This document shows positions 26,427 through 40,473 of a DNA stretch of 64,000 nucleotides, in pieces. The position numbers were made by a program, and so were the translations under genes. The notes below the pieces were generated by a model. It ran no database searches and had not been told where the DNA came from. It saw nothing but the letters and a program-made list of their open reading frames with translations. Numbering within the stretch: position 1 is the first letter of the stretch; each line of letters begins with the position of its first letter. Source of the DNA: Bugulina stolonifera (lineage: Eukaryota; Bryozoa; Gymnolaemata; Cheilostomatida; Bugulidae); contig OW285197.1 in the NCBI GenBank assembly GCA_935421135.1, positions 310,001 to 374,000 of the forward strand, read 5' to 3'.

Positions 26427-27505
26427 GTGACTGAAACACATTGTTACAAACAGCAATTTGGTATAAAACACACTGAAAACTTACTTTCATGCAATATTGA
26501 ACATCTTTTACTAGTTTACAAACTAATAACTCAAGTGAATTTGTCAAAAATCACAAAATTGACATTATGTTTCATGTTTGCAAAGTTAAATATGGTATGT
26601 TTTATTGATTTTCATCCAAATTATGCATTCTGAACATTGCAAAAGTGACTGAAACACATTGTTACAAACAGCAATTACTAGTTTACAAACTAATAACTCA
26701 AGTGAATTTGTCAAAAATCACAAATTTAACATTATGTTTCATGTTTGCAAAGTTAAATATTGTATGCAAAGTCAGGTTTTATTGATTTTCATTCAAGTTA
26801 TGCATTCTGAACATCGCAAAAGTGACTGAAACACATTGTGACCAACAGCAATTTGGTACAAAACACACTTAAAACTTACTTTCATGCAATATTGAACATA
26901 TTTTACTAGTTTACAAACTAATAACTCAAGTGAATTTGTCAAAAATCACAAATTTAACATTATGTTTCATGTTTGCAAAGTTAAATATTGTATGCAAAGT
27001 CAGGTTTTATTGATTTTCATTCAAGTTATGCATTCTGAACATCGCAAAAGTGACTGAAACACATTGTGACAAACGGCAATTTGGTACAAAACACACTTAA
27101 AAATTACTTTCATGCAATATTGAACATCTTTTACAAGTTTACAAACTAATAACTCAAGTGAATTTGTCAAAAATCACAAATTTGACATTATGTTTCATGT
27201 TTACAAAGTTGAATATTGCATGGAAAGTCATGTTTTATTGATTTTCATTCAAGTTATGCATTCTGAACATTGCAAAAGTGACTGAAACACATTGTTACAG
27301 ACAGCAATGTGGTACAAAACACACTGAAAACTTACTTTCATGCAATATTGAACATCTTTTACTAGTTTACAAACTAATAACTCAAGTGAATTTGTCAAAA
27401 ATCACAAATTTGACATTATGTCTCATGTTTACAAAGTTGAATATTGTATGGAAAGTACTGTTTTATTGATTTTCATTCAAATTATGCATTCTGAACGTTG
27501 CAAAA
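26427..27505 (+). repeat. Higher-order block 20 (1079 bp), last with a 177-bp unit
   Basis: Monomer starts are 26427, 26645 (177), 26822, 27050 and 27278. Private changes are TTCATCCAAATT near 26612 and GTCTCATG in the 27278 copy. It matches block 18 at an offset of 3349. Confidence 0.87.
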
Positions 27506-29775
27506 GTGACTTAAACACATTGTTACAAACAGCAATTTGGTACAAAACACACTGAAAACTTACTTTCATGCAATATTGAACATCTTTTACTAGTTTACAA
27601 ACTAATAACTCAAGTGAATTTGTCAAAAATCACAAAATTGACATTATGTTTCATGTTTGCAAAGTTAAATATGGTATGTTTTATTGATTTTCATTCAAAT
27701 TATGCATTCTGAACATTGCAAAAGTGACTGAAACACATTGTTACAAACAGCAATTTGGTACAAAACACACTTAAAACTTACTTTCATGCAATATTGAACA
27801 TATTTTCCTAGTTTACAAACTAATAACTCAAGTGAATTTGTCAAAAATCACAAATTAAACATTATGTTTCATGTTTGCAAAGTTAAATATTGTTTGCAAA
27901 GTCATGTTTTATTGATTTTCATTCAAATTATGCATTCTGAACATTGCAAAAGTGACTGAAACACATTGTTACAAACAGCAATTTGGTACAAAACACACTT
28001 AAAACTTACTTTCATGCAATATTGAACATATTTTCCTAGTTTACAAACTAATAACTCAAGTGAATTTGTCAAAAATCACAAATTTAACATTATGTTTCAT
28101 GTTTGCAAAGTTAAATATTGTATGCAAATTCATGTTTTATTGATTTTCATTCAAGTTATGCATTCTGAACATTGCAAAAGTGACTGAAACACATTGTGAC
28201 GAACAGCAATTTGGTACAAAACACACTTAAAACTTACTTTCTTGCAATATTGAACACCTTTTACTAGTTTACAAACTAATAACTCAAGTGAATTTGTCAA
28301 AAATCACAAAATTGACATTATGTCTCATGTTTGCAAAGTTAAATATTGTATGCAAAGTCATGTTTTATTGATTTTCATTCAAATTATGCATTCTGAACAT
28401 TGCAAAAGTGACTGAAACACATTGTTGCAAACAGCAATTTGGTACAAAACACACATAAAACTTACTTTCATGCAATATTGAACATATTTTACTAGTTTAC
28501 AAACTAATAACTCAAGTGAATTTGTCAAAAATCACAAATTTAACATTATGTTTCATGTTTGCAAAGTTAAATATTGTATGCAAAGTCAGGTTTTATTGAT
28601 TTTCATTCAAGTTATGCATTCTGAACATCGCAAAAGTGACTGAAACACATTGTGACAAACAGCAATTTGGTACAAAACACACTTAAAACTTACTTTCATG
28701 CAATATTGAACATCTTTTACAAGTTTACAAACTAATAACTCAAGTGAATTTATCAAAAATCACAAATTTGACATTATGTTTCATGTTTACAAAGTTGAAT
28801 ATTGCATGGAAAGTCATGTTTTATTGATTTTCATTCAAGTTATGCATTCTGAACATTGCAAAAGTGACTGAAACACATTGTTACAGACAGCAATGTGGTA
28901 CAAAACACACTGAAAACTTACTTTCTTGCAATATTGAACATCTTTTACTAGTTTACAAACTAATAACTCAAGTGAATTTGTCAAAAATCACAAATTTAAC
29001 ATTATGTTTCATGTTTGCAAAGTTAAATATTGTATGCAAAGTCAGGTTTTATTGATTTTCATTCAAGTTATGCATTCTGAACATCGCAAAAGTGACTGAA
29101 ACACATTGTGACCAACAGCAATTTGGTACAAAACACACTTAAAACTTACTTTCATGCAATATTGAACATATTTTACTAGTTTACAAACTAATAACTCAAG
29201 TGAATTTGTCAAAAATCACAAATTTAACATTATGTTTCATGTTTGCAAAGTTAAATATTGTATGCAAAGTCAGGTTTTATTGATTTTCATTCAAGTTATG
29301 CATTCTGAACATCGCAAAAGTGACTGAAACACATTGTGACAAACGGCAATTTGGTACAAAACACACTTAAAAATTACTTTCATGCAATATTGAACATCTT
29401 TTACAAGTTTACAAACTAATAACTCAAGTGAATTTGTCAAAAATCACAAATTTGACATTATGTTTCATGTTTACAAAGTTGAATATTGCATGGAAAGTCA
29501 TGTTTTATTGATTTTCATTCAAGTTATGCATTCTGAACATTGCAAAAGTGACTGAAACACATTGTTACAGACAGCAATGTGGTACAAAACACACTGAAAA
29601 CTTACTTTCATGCAATATTGAACATCTTTTACTAGTTTACAAACTAATAACTCAAGTGAATTTGTCAAAAATCACAAATTTGACATTATGTTTCATGTTT
29701 ACAAAGTTGAATATTGTATGGAAAGTACTGTTTTATTGATTTTCATTCAAATTATGCATTCTGAACGTTGCAAAA
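27506..29775 (+). repeat. Higher-order block 21 (2270 bp, ten monomers)
   Basis: The head at 27506 has GTGACTTAAACAC like 24157 and 29776. It is followed by 27724 to 29548. The 28408 copy has TTGTTGCAAACAGC, a marker of domains III and V. Length equals block 19 exactly although the internal monomers differ. Confidence 0.86.
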
Positions 29776-30905
29776 GTGACTTAAACACATTGTTACAAAC
29801 AGCAATTTGGTACAAAACACACTGAAAACTTACTTTCATGCAATATTGAACATCTTTTACTAGTTTACAAACTAATAACTCAAGTGAATTTGTCAAAAAT
29901 CACAAAATTGACATTATGTTTCATGTTTGCAAAGTTAAATATGGTATGTTTTATTGATTTTCATTCAAATTATGCATTCTGAACATTGCAAAAGTGACTG
30001 AAACACATTGTTACAAACAGCAATTTGGTACAAAACACACTTAAAACTTACTTTCATGCAATATTGAACATATTTTCCTAGTTTACAAACTAATAACTCA
30101 AGTGAATTTGTCAAAAATCACAAATTAAACATTATGTTTCATGTTTGCAAAGTTAAATATTGTTTGCAAAGTCATGTTTTATTGATTTTCATTCAAATTA
30201 TGCATTCTGAACATTGCAAAAGTGACTGAAACACATTGTTACAAACAGCAATTTGGTACAAAACACACTTAAAACTTACTTTCATGCAATATTGAACATA
30301 TTTTCCTAGTTTACAAACTAATAACTCAAGTGAATTTGTCAAAAATCACAAATTTAACATTATGTTTCATGTTTGCAAAGTTAAATATTGTATGCAAAGT
30401 CAGGTTTTATTGATTTTCATTCAAGTTATGCATTCTGAACATCGCAAAAGTGACTGAAACACATTGTGACAAACAGCAATTTGGTACAAAACACACTTAA
30501 AACTTACTTTCATGCAATATTGAACATCTTTTACAAGTTTACAAACTAATAACTCAAGTGAATTTATCAAAAATCACAAATTTGACATTATGTTTCATGT
30601 TTACAAAGTTGAATATTGCATGGAAAGTCATGTTTTATTGATTTTCATTCAAGTTATGCATTCTGAACATTGCAAAAGTGACTGAAACACATTGTTACAG
30701 ACAGCAATGTGGTACAAAACACACTGAAAACTTACTTTCTTGCAATATTGAACATCTTTTACTAGTTTACAAACTAATAACTCAAGTGAATTTGTCAAAA
30801 ATCACAAATTTAACATTATGTTTCATGTTTGCAAAGTTAAATATTGTATGCAAAGTCAGGTTTTATTGATTTTCATTCAAGTTATGCATTCTGAACATCG
30901 CAAAA
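29776..30905 (+). repeat. Higher-order block 22 (1130 bp), end of domain I
   Basis: The 218-bp head at 29776 is followed by 29994, 30222, 30450 and 30678. The last domain-I-type monomer (CTTTCTTGC, CAAAGTCAGG) ends here. The next copy has GCATGCAAAGTCATG, typical of domain II. Confidence 0.83.
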
Positions 30906-33900
30906 GTGACTGAAACACATTGTTACAAACAGCAATTTGGTACAAAACACACTGAAAACTTACTTTCATGCAATATTGAACATCTTTTACTAGTTTACAA
31001 ACAAATAACTCAAGTGAATTTGTCAAAAATCACAAATTTGACATTATGTTTCATGTTTACAAAGTTGAATATTGCATGCAAAGTCATGTTTTATTGATTT
31101 TCATTCAAATCATGCATTCTGAACATTGCAAAAGTGACTGAAACACATTGTGACAAACAGCAATTTGGTACAAAACACACTTAAAACTTACTTTCATGCA
31201 ATATTGAACATCTTTTACTAGTTTACAAACTAATAACTCAAGTGAGTTTGTCAAAAATCACAAAATTGACATTATGTTTCATGTTTGCAAAGTTGAATAT
31301 TGCATGCAAAGTCATGTTTTATTGATTTTCATTCAAATTATGCATTCTAAACATTGCAAAAGTGACTGAAACACATTGTTACAAACAGCAATTTGGTACA
31401 AAACACACTTAAAACTTACTTTCATGCAATATTGAACATCTTTTACTAGTTTACAAACGAATAATTCAAGTGAATTTGTCAAAATCACAAATTTGACTTT
31501 ATGTTTCATGTTTGCAAAGTTAAATATTGCATGCAAAGTCATGTTTTATTGATTTTCATTCAAATTATGCATTCTGAACATTGCAAAAGTGACTGAAACA
31601 CATTGTTACAAACAGCAATTTGGTACAAAACACACTTAAAACTTACTTTCATGCAGTATTGAACATCTGTTACTAGTTTACAAACTAATAACTCAAGTGA
31701 ATTTGTCAAAAATCACAAATTTGACATTATGTTTCATGTTTACAAAGTTGAATATTGCATGCAAAGTCACGTTTTATTGATTTTCATTCAAATTAAGCAT
31801 TCTAAACATTGCAAAAGTGACTGAAACACATTGTTACAAACAGCAATTTGGTACAAAACACACTGAAAACTTACTTTCATGCAATATTGAACATCTTTTA
31901 CTAGTTTACAAACTAATAACTCAATTGAATTTGTCAAAAATCACAAATTTGACATTATGTTTTATGTTTGCAAAGTTAGATATTGCACGCAAAGTCATGT
32001 TTTACTGGTTTTCATTCAAATTATGCGTTCTGAACCTTGCAAAAGTGACTGAAACACATTGTTACAAACAGCAATTTGGTACAAAACACACTTAAGACTT
32101 ACTTTCATGCAATATTGAACATCTTTTACTAGTTTACAAACTAATAACTCAAGTGGATTTGTCAAAAATCACAAATTTAACATTATGTTTCATGTTTGCA
32201 AAGTTAAATATTGTATGCAAAGTCATGTATTATTGATTTTCATTCAAGTTATGCATTCTGAACATTGCAAAAGTGACTGAAACACATTGTGATAAACAGC
32301 AAGTTGGTACAAAACACACATAAAACTTACTTTCATGCAATATTGAACATCTTTTACTAGTTTACAAACTAATAACTCAAGTGAGTTTGTCAAAAATCAC
32401 AAAATTGACATTATGTTTCATGTTTGCAAAGTTAAATACTGTATGCAAAGTCATGTTTTATTGAAATTCATTCGAATTATGCATTCTGAACATTGCAAAA
32501 GTGACTGAAACACATTGTTACAAACAGCAATTTGGTACAAAACACACTTAAAACTTACTTTCATGCAATATTGAACATATTTTACTAGTTTACAAACTAA
32601 TAACTCAAGTGAATTTGTCAAAAATCACAAATTTAACATTATGTTTCATGTTTGCAAAGTTAAATATTGTATGCAAAGTCATGTATTATTGATTTTCATT
32701 CAAGTTATGCATTCTGAACATTGCAAAAGTGACTGAAACACATTGTGATAAACAGCAAGTTGGTACAAAACACACATAAAACTTACTTTCATGCAATATT
32801 GAACATCTTTTACTAGTTTACAAACTAATAACTCAAGTGAATTTGGCAAAAATCACAAATTTGACATTATGTTTCATGTTTACAAAGTTGAATATTGCCT
32901 GCAAAGTCATGTTTTATTGATTTTCATTCAAATTATGCATTCTGAACATTGCAAAAGTGACTGAAACAAGTTGTTACAAACAGCAATTCGGTACAAAACA
33001 CACTTAAAACTTACTTTCATGCAATATTGAACATCTTTTACTAGTTTACAAACGAATAATTCAAGTGAATTTGTCAAAATCACAAATTTGACATTATGTT
33101 TCATGTTTGCAAAGTTAAATATTGTATGCAAAGTCATGTTTTTTTGATCTTCATTCAAATTATGCATTCTGAACATTGCAAAAGTGACTGAAACACATTG
33201 TTACAAACGGCAATTTGGTACAAAACACATTTAAAACTTACTTTCATGCAATATTGAACATATTTTTCTAGTTTACAAACTGATAACTCAAGTGAATTTG
33301 TCAAAAATCACAAATTTAACATTATGTTTCATGTTTGCAAAGTTAAATATTGTTTGCAAAGTCATGTTTTATTGATTTTCATTCAAATTATGCATTCTGA
33401 ACATTGCAAAAGTGACTGAAACACATTGTTACAAACAGCAATTTGGTACAAAACACACTTAAAACTTACTTTCATGCAATATTGAACATATTTTACTAGT
33501 TTACAAACTAATAACTCAAGTGAATTTGTCAAAAATCACAAATTTAACATTATGTTTCATGTTTGCAAAGTTAAATATTGTATGCAAAGTCAGGTTTTAT
33601 TGATTTTCATTCAAGTTATGCATTCTGAACATCGCAAAAGTGACTGAAACACATTGTGACAGACAGCAATGTGGTACAAAACACACTGAAAACTTACTTT
33701 CATGCAATATTGAACATCTTTTACTAGTTTACAAACTAATAACTCAAGTGAATTTGTCAAAAATCACAAATTTGACATTATGTTTCATGTTTACAAAGTT
33801 GAATATTGCATGCAAAGTCATGTTTTATTGATTTTCATTCAAATCATGCATTCTGAACATTGCAAAAGTGACTGAAACACATTGTGACAAACAGCAATTT

Positions 33901-34779
33901 GGTACAAAACACACTTAAAACTTACTTTCATGCAATATTGAACATCTTTTACTAGTTTACAAACTAATAACTCAAGTGAGTTTGTCAAAAATCACAAAAT
34001 TGACATTATGTTTCATGTTTGCAAAGTTAAATACTGTATGCAAAGTCATGTTTTATTGAAATTCATTCGAATTATGCATTCTGAACATTGCAAAAGTGAT
34101 TGAAACACGTTGTTACAAACAGCAATTTGGTACAAAACACACTTAAAACTTACTTTCATGCAATATTGAACATATTTTACTAGTTTACAAACTAATAACT
34201 CAAGTGAATTTGTCAAAAATCACAAATTTAACATTATGTTTCATGTTTGCAAAGTTAAATATTGTATGCAAAGTCATGTATTATTGATTTTCATTCAAGT
34301 TATGCATTCTGAACATTGCAAAAGTGACTGAAACACATTGTGATAAACAGCAAGTTGGTACAAAACACACATAAAACTTACTTTCATGCAATATTGAACA
34401 TCTTTTACTAGTTTACAAACTAATAACTCAAGTGAATTTGGCAAAAATCACAAATTTGACATTATGTTTCATGTTTACAAAGTTGAATATTGCATGGAAA
34501 GTCATGTTTTATAGATTTTCATTCAAGTAATGCATTCTGAACATTGCAAAAGTGACTGAAACACATTGTTACAGACAGCAATTTGGTACAAAACACACTT
34601 AAAACTTACTTTCATGCAATATTGAACATATTTTACTAGTTTACAAACTAATAACTCAAATGAATTAGTCAAAAATCACAAATTTGACATTATGTTTCAT
34701 GTTTACAAAGTTGAATATTGCATGCAAAGTCATGTTTTATTGATTTTCATTCAAATTATGCATTCTAAACATTGCAAAA

Positions 34780-35461
34780 GTGACTGAAACACATTGTTAC
34801 AAACAGCAATTTGGTACAAAACACACTGAAAACTTACTTTCATGCAATATTGAACATCTTTTACTAGTTTACAAACTAATAACTCAAATGAATTCGTCAA
34901 AAATCACAAATTTGACATTATGTTTCATGTTTGCAAAGTTAAATATTGCATGCAGTCATGTTTTATTGGTTTTCATTCAAATTATGCATTCTGAACCTTG
35001 CAAAAGTGACTGAAACACATTGTTACAAACAGCAATTTGGTACAAAACACACTTAAAACTTACTTTCATGCAATATGGAACATCTTTTACTAGTTTACAA
35101 ACTAATAACTCAATTGAATTTGTCAAAAATCACAAATTTGACATTATGTTTCATGTTTCCAAAGTTAAATATTGCATGCAAAGTCATGTTTTATTGGTTT
35201 TCATTCAAATTATGCGTTCTGAACCTTGCAAAAGTGACTGAAACACATTGTTACAAACAGCAATTTGGTACAAAACACACTTAAGACTTACTTTCATGCA
35301 ATATTGAACATCTTTTACTAGTTTACAAACTAATAACTCAAGTGAATTTGTCAAAAATCACAAATTTGACATTATGTTTCATGTTTACAAAGTTGAATAT
35401 TGCCTGCAAAGTCATGTTTTATTGATTTTCATTCAAATTATGCATTCTGAACATTGCAAAA
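34780..35461 (+). repeat. Domain II duplicated segment, copy A (offset 2729)
   Basis: Three monomers (34780, 35006, 35234) share rare markers with 37509-38190: CAAATGAATTCG, GCATGCAGTCATG (2-bp loss), CAATATGGAACATC and GTTTCCAAAG. The match weakens inside the last monomer, where this copy has GCCTGCAAAG. Confidence 0.75.
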
Positions 35462-35689
35462 GTGACTGAAAGACATTGTTACAAAATGCAATTTGGTACA
35501 AAACACACTTAAAACTTACTTTCATGCAATATTGAACATCTTTTACTAGTTTACAAACTAATAACTCAATTGAATTTGTCAAAAATCACAAATTTGACAT
35601 TATGTTTTATGTTTGCAAAGTTGAATATTGCCTGCAAAGTCATGTTTTATTGATTTTCATTCAAATTATGCATTCTGAACATTGCAAAA

Positions 35690-37060
35690 GTGACTGAAAG
35701 ACATTGTTACAAAATGCAATTTGGTACAAAACACACTTAAAACTTACTTTCATGCAATATTGAACATCTTTTACTAGTTTACAAACTAATAACTCAATTG
35801 AATTTGTCAAAAATCACAAATTTGACATTATGTTTTATGTTTGCAAAGTTAGATATTGCACGCAAAGTCATGTTTTACTGGTTTTCATTCAAATTATGCG
35901 TTCTGAACCTTGCAAAAGTGACTGAAACACATTGTTACAAACAGCAATTTGGTGCAAAACACACTTAAGACTTACTTTCATGCAATATTGAACATCTTTT
36001 ACTAGTTTACAAACTAATAACTCAATTGAATTTGTCAAAAATCACAAATTTGACATTATGTTTCATGTTTGCAAAGTTAAATATTGCACGCAGAGTCATG
36101 TTTTATTGATTTTCAGTCAAATTATGCATTCTGAACACTGCAAAAGTGATTGAAACAAATTGTTACAAACAGCAATTCGGTACAAAACACACTTAAAACT
36201 TACTTTCATGCAATATTGAACATCTTTTACTAGTTTACAAACGAATAGTTCAAGTGAATTTGTCAAAATCACAAATTTAACATTATGTTTCATGTTTGCA
36301 AAGTTAAATATTGCATGCAAAGTCATGTTTTATTGATTTTCATTCAAATTATGCATTCTGAACATTGCAAAAGTGACTGAAAGACATTGTTACAAACAGC
36401 AATTTGGTACAAAACACACTTAAAACTTACTTTCATGCAATATTGAACATCTTTTACTAGTTTACAAACTAATAACTCAAGTGAATTTGTCAAAAATCAC
36501 AAATTTGACATTGTTTCATGTTTACAAAGTTGATTATTGCATGCAAAGTCATGTTTTATTGATTTTCATCCAAATTATGCATTCTGAACATTGCAAAAGT
36601 GACTGAAAGACATTGTTACAAACAGCAATTTGGTACAAAACACACTTAAAACTTACTTTCATGCAATATTGAACATCTTTTACTAGTTTACAAACTAATA
36701 ACTCAAGTGAGTTTGTCAAAAATCACAAAATTGACATTATGTTTCATGTTTGCAAAGTTAAATACTGTATGCAAAGTCATGTTTTATTGATTTTCATTCG
36801 AATTATGCATTCTGAACACTGCAAAAGTGACTGAAACCCATTGTTACAAACAGCAATTTGGTACAAAACACACTTAAAACTTACTTTCATGCAATATTGA
36901 ACATCTTTTACTAGTTTACAAACTAATAACTCAAGTGAATTTGTCAAAAATCACAAATTTAACATTATGTTTCATGTTTGCAAAGTTAAATATTGTATGC
37001 AAAGTCATGTATTATTGATTTTCATTCAAATTATGCATTCTGAACATTGCAAAAGTGACT
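35690..37060 (+). repeat. Domain II duplicated segment, copy A (offset 3413)
   Basis: About 1.4 kb matches 39103-40473, including ACAAAATGCAATTTGG, GGTGCAAAAC, TTTTCAGTCAAATT, GCACGCAGAGTC, CGAATAGTTCAAG and GACATTGTTTCATG. Similarity breaks near 37070, where CAAACAGC faces CAAACGGC. Confidence 0.78.
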
Positions 37061-37508
37061 GAAACACATTGTTACAAACAGCAATTTGGTACAAAACACA
37101 CTTAAAACTTACTTTCATGCAATATTGAACATATTTTACTAGTTTACAAACTAATAACTCAAGTGAATTTGTCAAAAATCACAAATTTGACATTGTTTCA
37201 TGTTTACAAAGTTGATTATTGCATGCAAAGTCATGTTTTATTGATTTTCATCCAAATTATGCATTCTGAACATTGCAAAAGTGACTGAAAGACATTGTTA
37301 CAAACAGCAATTTGGTACAAAACACACTTAAAACTTACTTTCATGCAATATTGAACATCTTTTACTAGTTTACAAACTAATAACTCAAGTGAGTTTGTCA
37401 AAAATCACAAAATTGACATTATGTTTCATGTTTGCAAAGTTAAATACTGTATGCAAAGTCATGTTTTATTGATTTTCATTCGAATTATGCATTCTGAACA
37501 CTGCAAAA

Positions 37509-38190
37509 GTGACTGAAACCCATTGTTACAAACAGCAATTTGGTACAAAACACACTTAAAACTTACTTTCATGCAATATTGAACATCTTTTACTAGTTTA
37601 CAAACTAATAACTCAAATGAATTCGTCAAAAATCACAAATTTGACATTATGTTTCATGTTTGCAAAGTTAAATATTGCATGCAGTCATGTTTTATTGGTT
37701 TTCATTCAAATTATGCATTCTGAACCTTGCAAAAGTGACTGAAACACATTGTTACAAACAGCAATTTGGTACAAAACACACTTAAAACTTACTTTCATGC
37801 AATATGGAACATCTTTTACTAGTTTACAAACTAATAACTCAATTGAATTTGTCAAAAATCACAAATTTGACATTATGTTTCATGTTTCCAAAGTTAAATA
37901 TTGCATGCAAAGTCATGTTTTATTGGTTTTCATTCAAATTATGCGTTCTGAACCTTGCAAAAGTGACTGAAACACATTGTTACAAACAGCAATTTGGTAC
38001 AAAACACACTTAAGACTTACTTTCATGCAATATTGAACATCTTTTACTAGTTTACAAACTAATAACTCAAGTGAATTTGTCAAAAATCACAAATTTAACA
38101 TTATGTTTCATGTTTGCAAAGTTAAATATTGTATGCAAAGTCATGTATTATTGATTTTCATTCAAGTTATGCATTCTGAACATTGCAAAA
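37509..38190 (+). repeat. Domain II duplicated segment, copy B (offset 2729)
   Basis: Counterpart of 34780-35461. The head differs: GAAACCCATTG and CACTTAAAAC here, against GAAACACATTG and CACTGAAAAC in copy A. The shared core begins at about 37616. Confidence 0.75.
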
Positions 38191-39102
38191 GTGACTGAAA
38201 CACATTGTGATAAACAGCAAGTTGGTACAAAACACACATAAAACTTACTTTCATGCAATATTGAACATCTTTTACTAGTTTACAAACTAATAACTCAAGT
38301 GAATTTGGCAAAAATCACAAATTTGACATTATGTTTCATGTTTACAAAGTTGAATATTGCATGGAAAGTCATGTTTTATAGATTTTCATTCAAGTAATGC
38401 ATTCTGAACATTGCAAAAGTGACTGAAACACATTGTTACAGACAGCAATTTGGTACAAAACACACTTAAAACTTACTTTCATGCAATATTGAACATATTT
38501 TACTAGTTTACAAACTAATAACTCAAATGAATTTGTCAAAAATCACAAATTTGACATTATGTTTCATGTTTACAAAGTTGAATATTGCATGCAAAGTCAT
38601 GTTTTATTGATTTTCATTCAAATTATGCATTCTAAACATTGCAAAAGTGACTGAAACACATTGTTACAAACAGCAATTTGGTACAAAACACACTTAAGAC
38701 TTACTTTCATGCAATATTGAACATCTTTTACTAGTTTACAAACTAATAACTCAAGTGAATTTGTCAAAAATCACAAATTTGACATTATGTTTTATGTTTG
38801 CAAAGTTAGATATTGCACGCAAAGTCATGTTTTACTGGTTTTCATTCAAATTATGCGTTCTGAACCTTGCAAAAGTGACTGAAACACATTGTTACAAACA
38901 GCAATTTGGTACAAAACACACTTAAGACTTACTTTCATGCAATATTGAACATCTTTTACTAGTTTACAAACTAATAACTCAAGTGAATTTGTCAAAAATC
39001 ACAAATTTGACATTATGTTTCATGTTTACAAAGTTGAATATTGCCTGCAAAGTCATGTTTTATTGATTTTCATTCAAATTATGCATTCTGAACATTGCAA
39101 AA

Positions 39103-40473
39103 GTGACTGAAAGACATTGTTACAAAATGCAATTTGGTACAAAACACACTTAAAACTTACTTTCATGCAATATTGAACATCTTTTACTAGTTTACAAACT
39201 AATAACTCAATTGAATTTGTCAAAAATCACAAATTTGACATTATGTTTTATGTTTGCAAAGTTAGATATTGCACGCAAAGTCATGTTTTACTGGTTTTCA
39301 TTCAAATTATGCGTTCTGAACCTTGCAAAAGTGACTGAAACACATTGTTACAAACAGCAATTTGGTGCAAAACACACTTAAGACTTACTTTCATGCAATA
39401 TTGAACATCTTTTACTAGTTTACAAACTAATAACTCAATTGAATTTGTCAAAAATCACAAATTTGACATTATGTTTCATGTTTGCAAAGTTAAATATTGC
39501 ACGCAGAGTCATGTTTTATTGATTTTCAGTCAAATTATGCATTCTGAACACTGCAAAAGTGATTGAAACAAATTGTTACAAACAGCAATTCGGTACAAAA
39601 CACACTTAAAACTTACTTTCATGCAATATTGAACATCTTTTACTAGTTTACAAACGAATAGTTCAAGTGAATTTGTCAAAATCACAAATTTAACATTATG
39701 TTTCATGTTTGCAAAGTTAAATATTGCATGCAAAGTCATGTTTTATTGATTTTCATTCAAATTATGCATTCTGAACATTGCAAAAGTGACTGAAAGACAT
39801 TGTTACAAACAGCAATTTGGTACAAAACACACTTAAAACTTACTTTCATGCAATATTGAACATCTTTTACTAGTTTACAAACTAATAACTCAAGTGAATT
39901 TGTCAAAAATCACAAATTTGACATTGTTTCATGTTTACAAAGTTGATTATTGCATGCAAAGTCATGTTTTATTGATTTTCATCCAAATTATGCATTCTGA
40001 ACATTGCAAAAGTGACTGAAAGACATTGTTACAAACAGCAATTTGGTACAAAACACACTTAAAACTTACTTTCATGCAATATTGAACATCTTTTACTAGT
40101 TTACAAACTAATAACTCAAGTGAGTTTGTCAAAAATCACAAAATTGACATTATGTTTCATGTTTGCAAAGTTAAATACTGTATGCAAAGTCATGTTTTAT
40201 TGATTTTCATTCGAATTATGCATTCTGAACACTGCAAAAGTGACTGAAACCCATTGTTACAAACAGCAATTTGGTACAAAACACACTTAAAACTTACTTT
40301 CATGCAATATTGAACATCTTTTACTAGTTTACAAACTAATAACTCAAGTGAATTTGTCAAAAATCACAAATTTAACATTATGTTTCATGTTTGCAAAGTT
40401 AAATATTGTATGCAAAGTCATGTATTATTGATTTTCATTCAAATTATGCATTCTGAACATTGCAAAAGTGACT
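39103..40473 (+). repeat. Domain II duplicated segment, copy B (offset 3413)
   Basis: Partner of 35690-37060. The stretch I checked base by base (39414-39533 against 36001-36120) is identical. Copy A is preceded by one extra GAAAGACATTG monomer at 35462. Confidence 0.78.

Larger units (their letters stand above)
23078..29775 (+). repeat. 3349-bp super-repeat, two tandem copies
   Basis: 23078-26426 and 26427-29775 each consist of a 1079-bp block and a 2270-bp block. The 1079-bp parts match closely. The 2270-bp parts match at their head but differ inside, which suggests later exchange or conversion that preserved length in monomer units. Confidence 0.75.
1..30905 (+). repeat. Domain I: higher-order array with 218/177/228-bp units
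   Basis: About 139 complete monomers. Hallmarks are CAAAGTCAGG and GGAAAGTACTG subtypes, CAATGTGG in place of CAATTTGG, and blocks headed by the 218-bp form. Summed block lengths from 832 (5 x 1307, 9 x 1079, 4 x 1814, 902, 2 x 2270, 1130) reach exactly 30906, so the monomer bookkeeping closes without gaps. Confidence 0.9.

Noticed and set aside
31817..32095. A longer 92-codon frame running across a monomer boundary
   Set aside because: It results from TGA to TGG in TTTTACTGGTTTTC at a single diverged monomer, so it is chance read-through into the next repeat.
32928..33176. Minus-strand frames of 65-82 codons, for example here and at 4220-4417, 31333-31542, 36117-36326, 39530-39739 and 42716-42925
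   Set aside because: They depend on the same repeat sequence and open or close with single indels such as GTCAAAATCAC. No independent evidence of coding.
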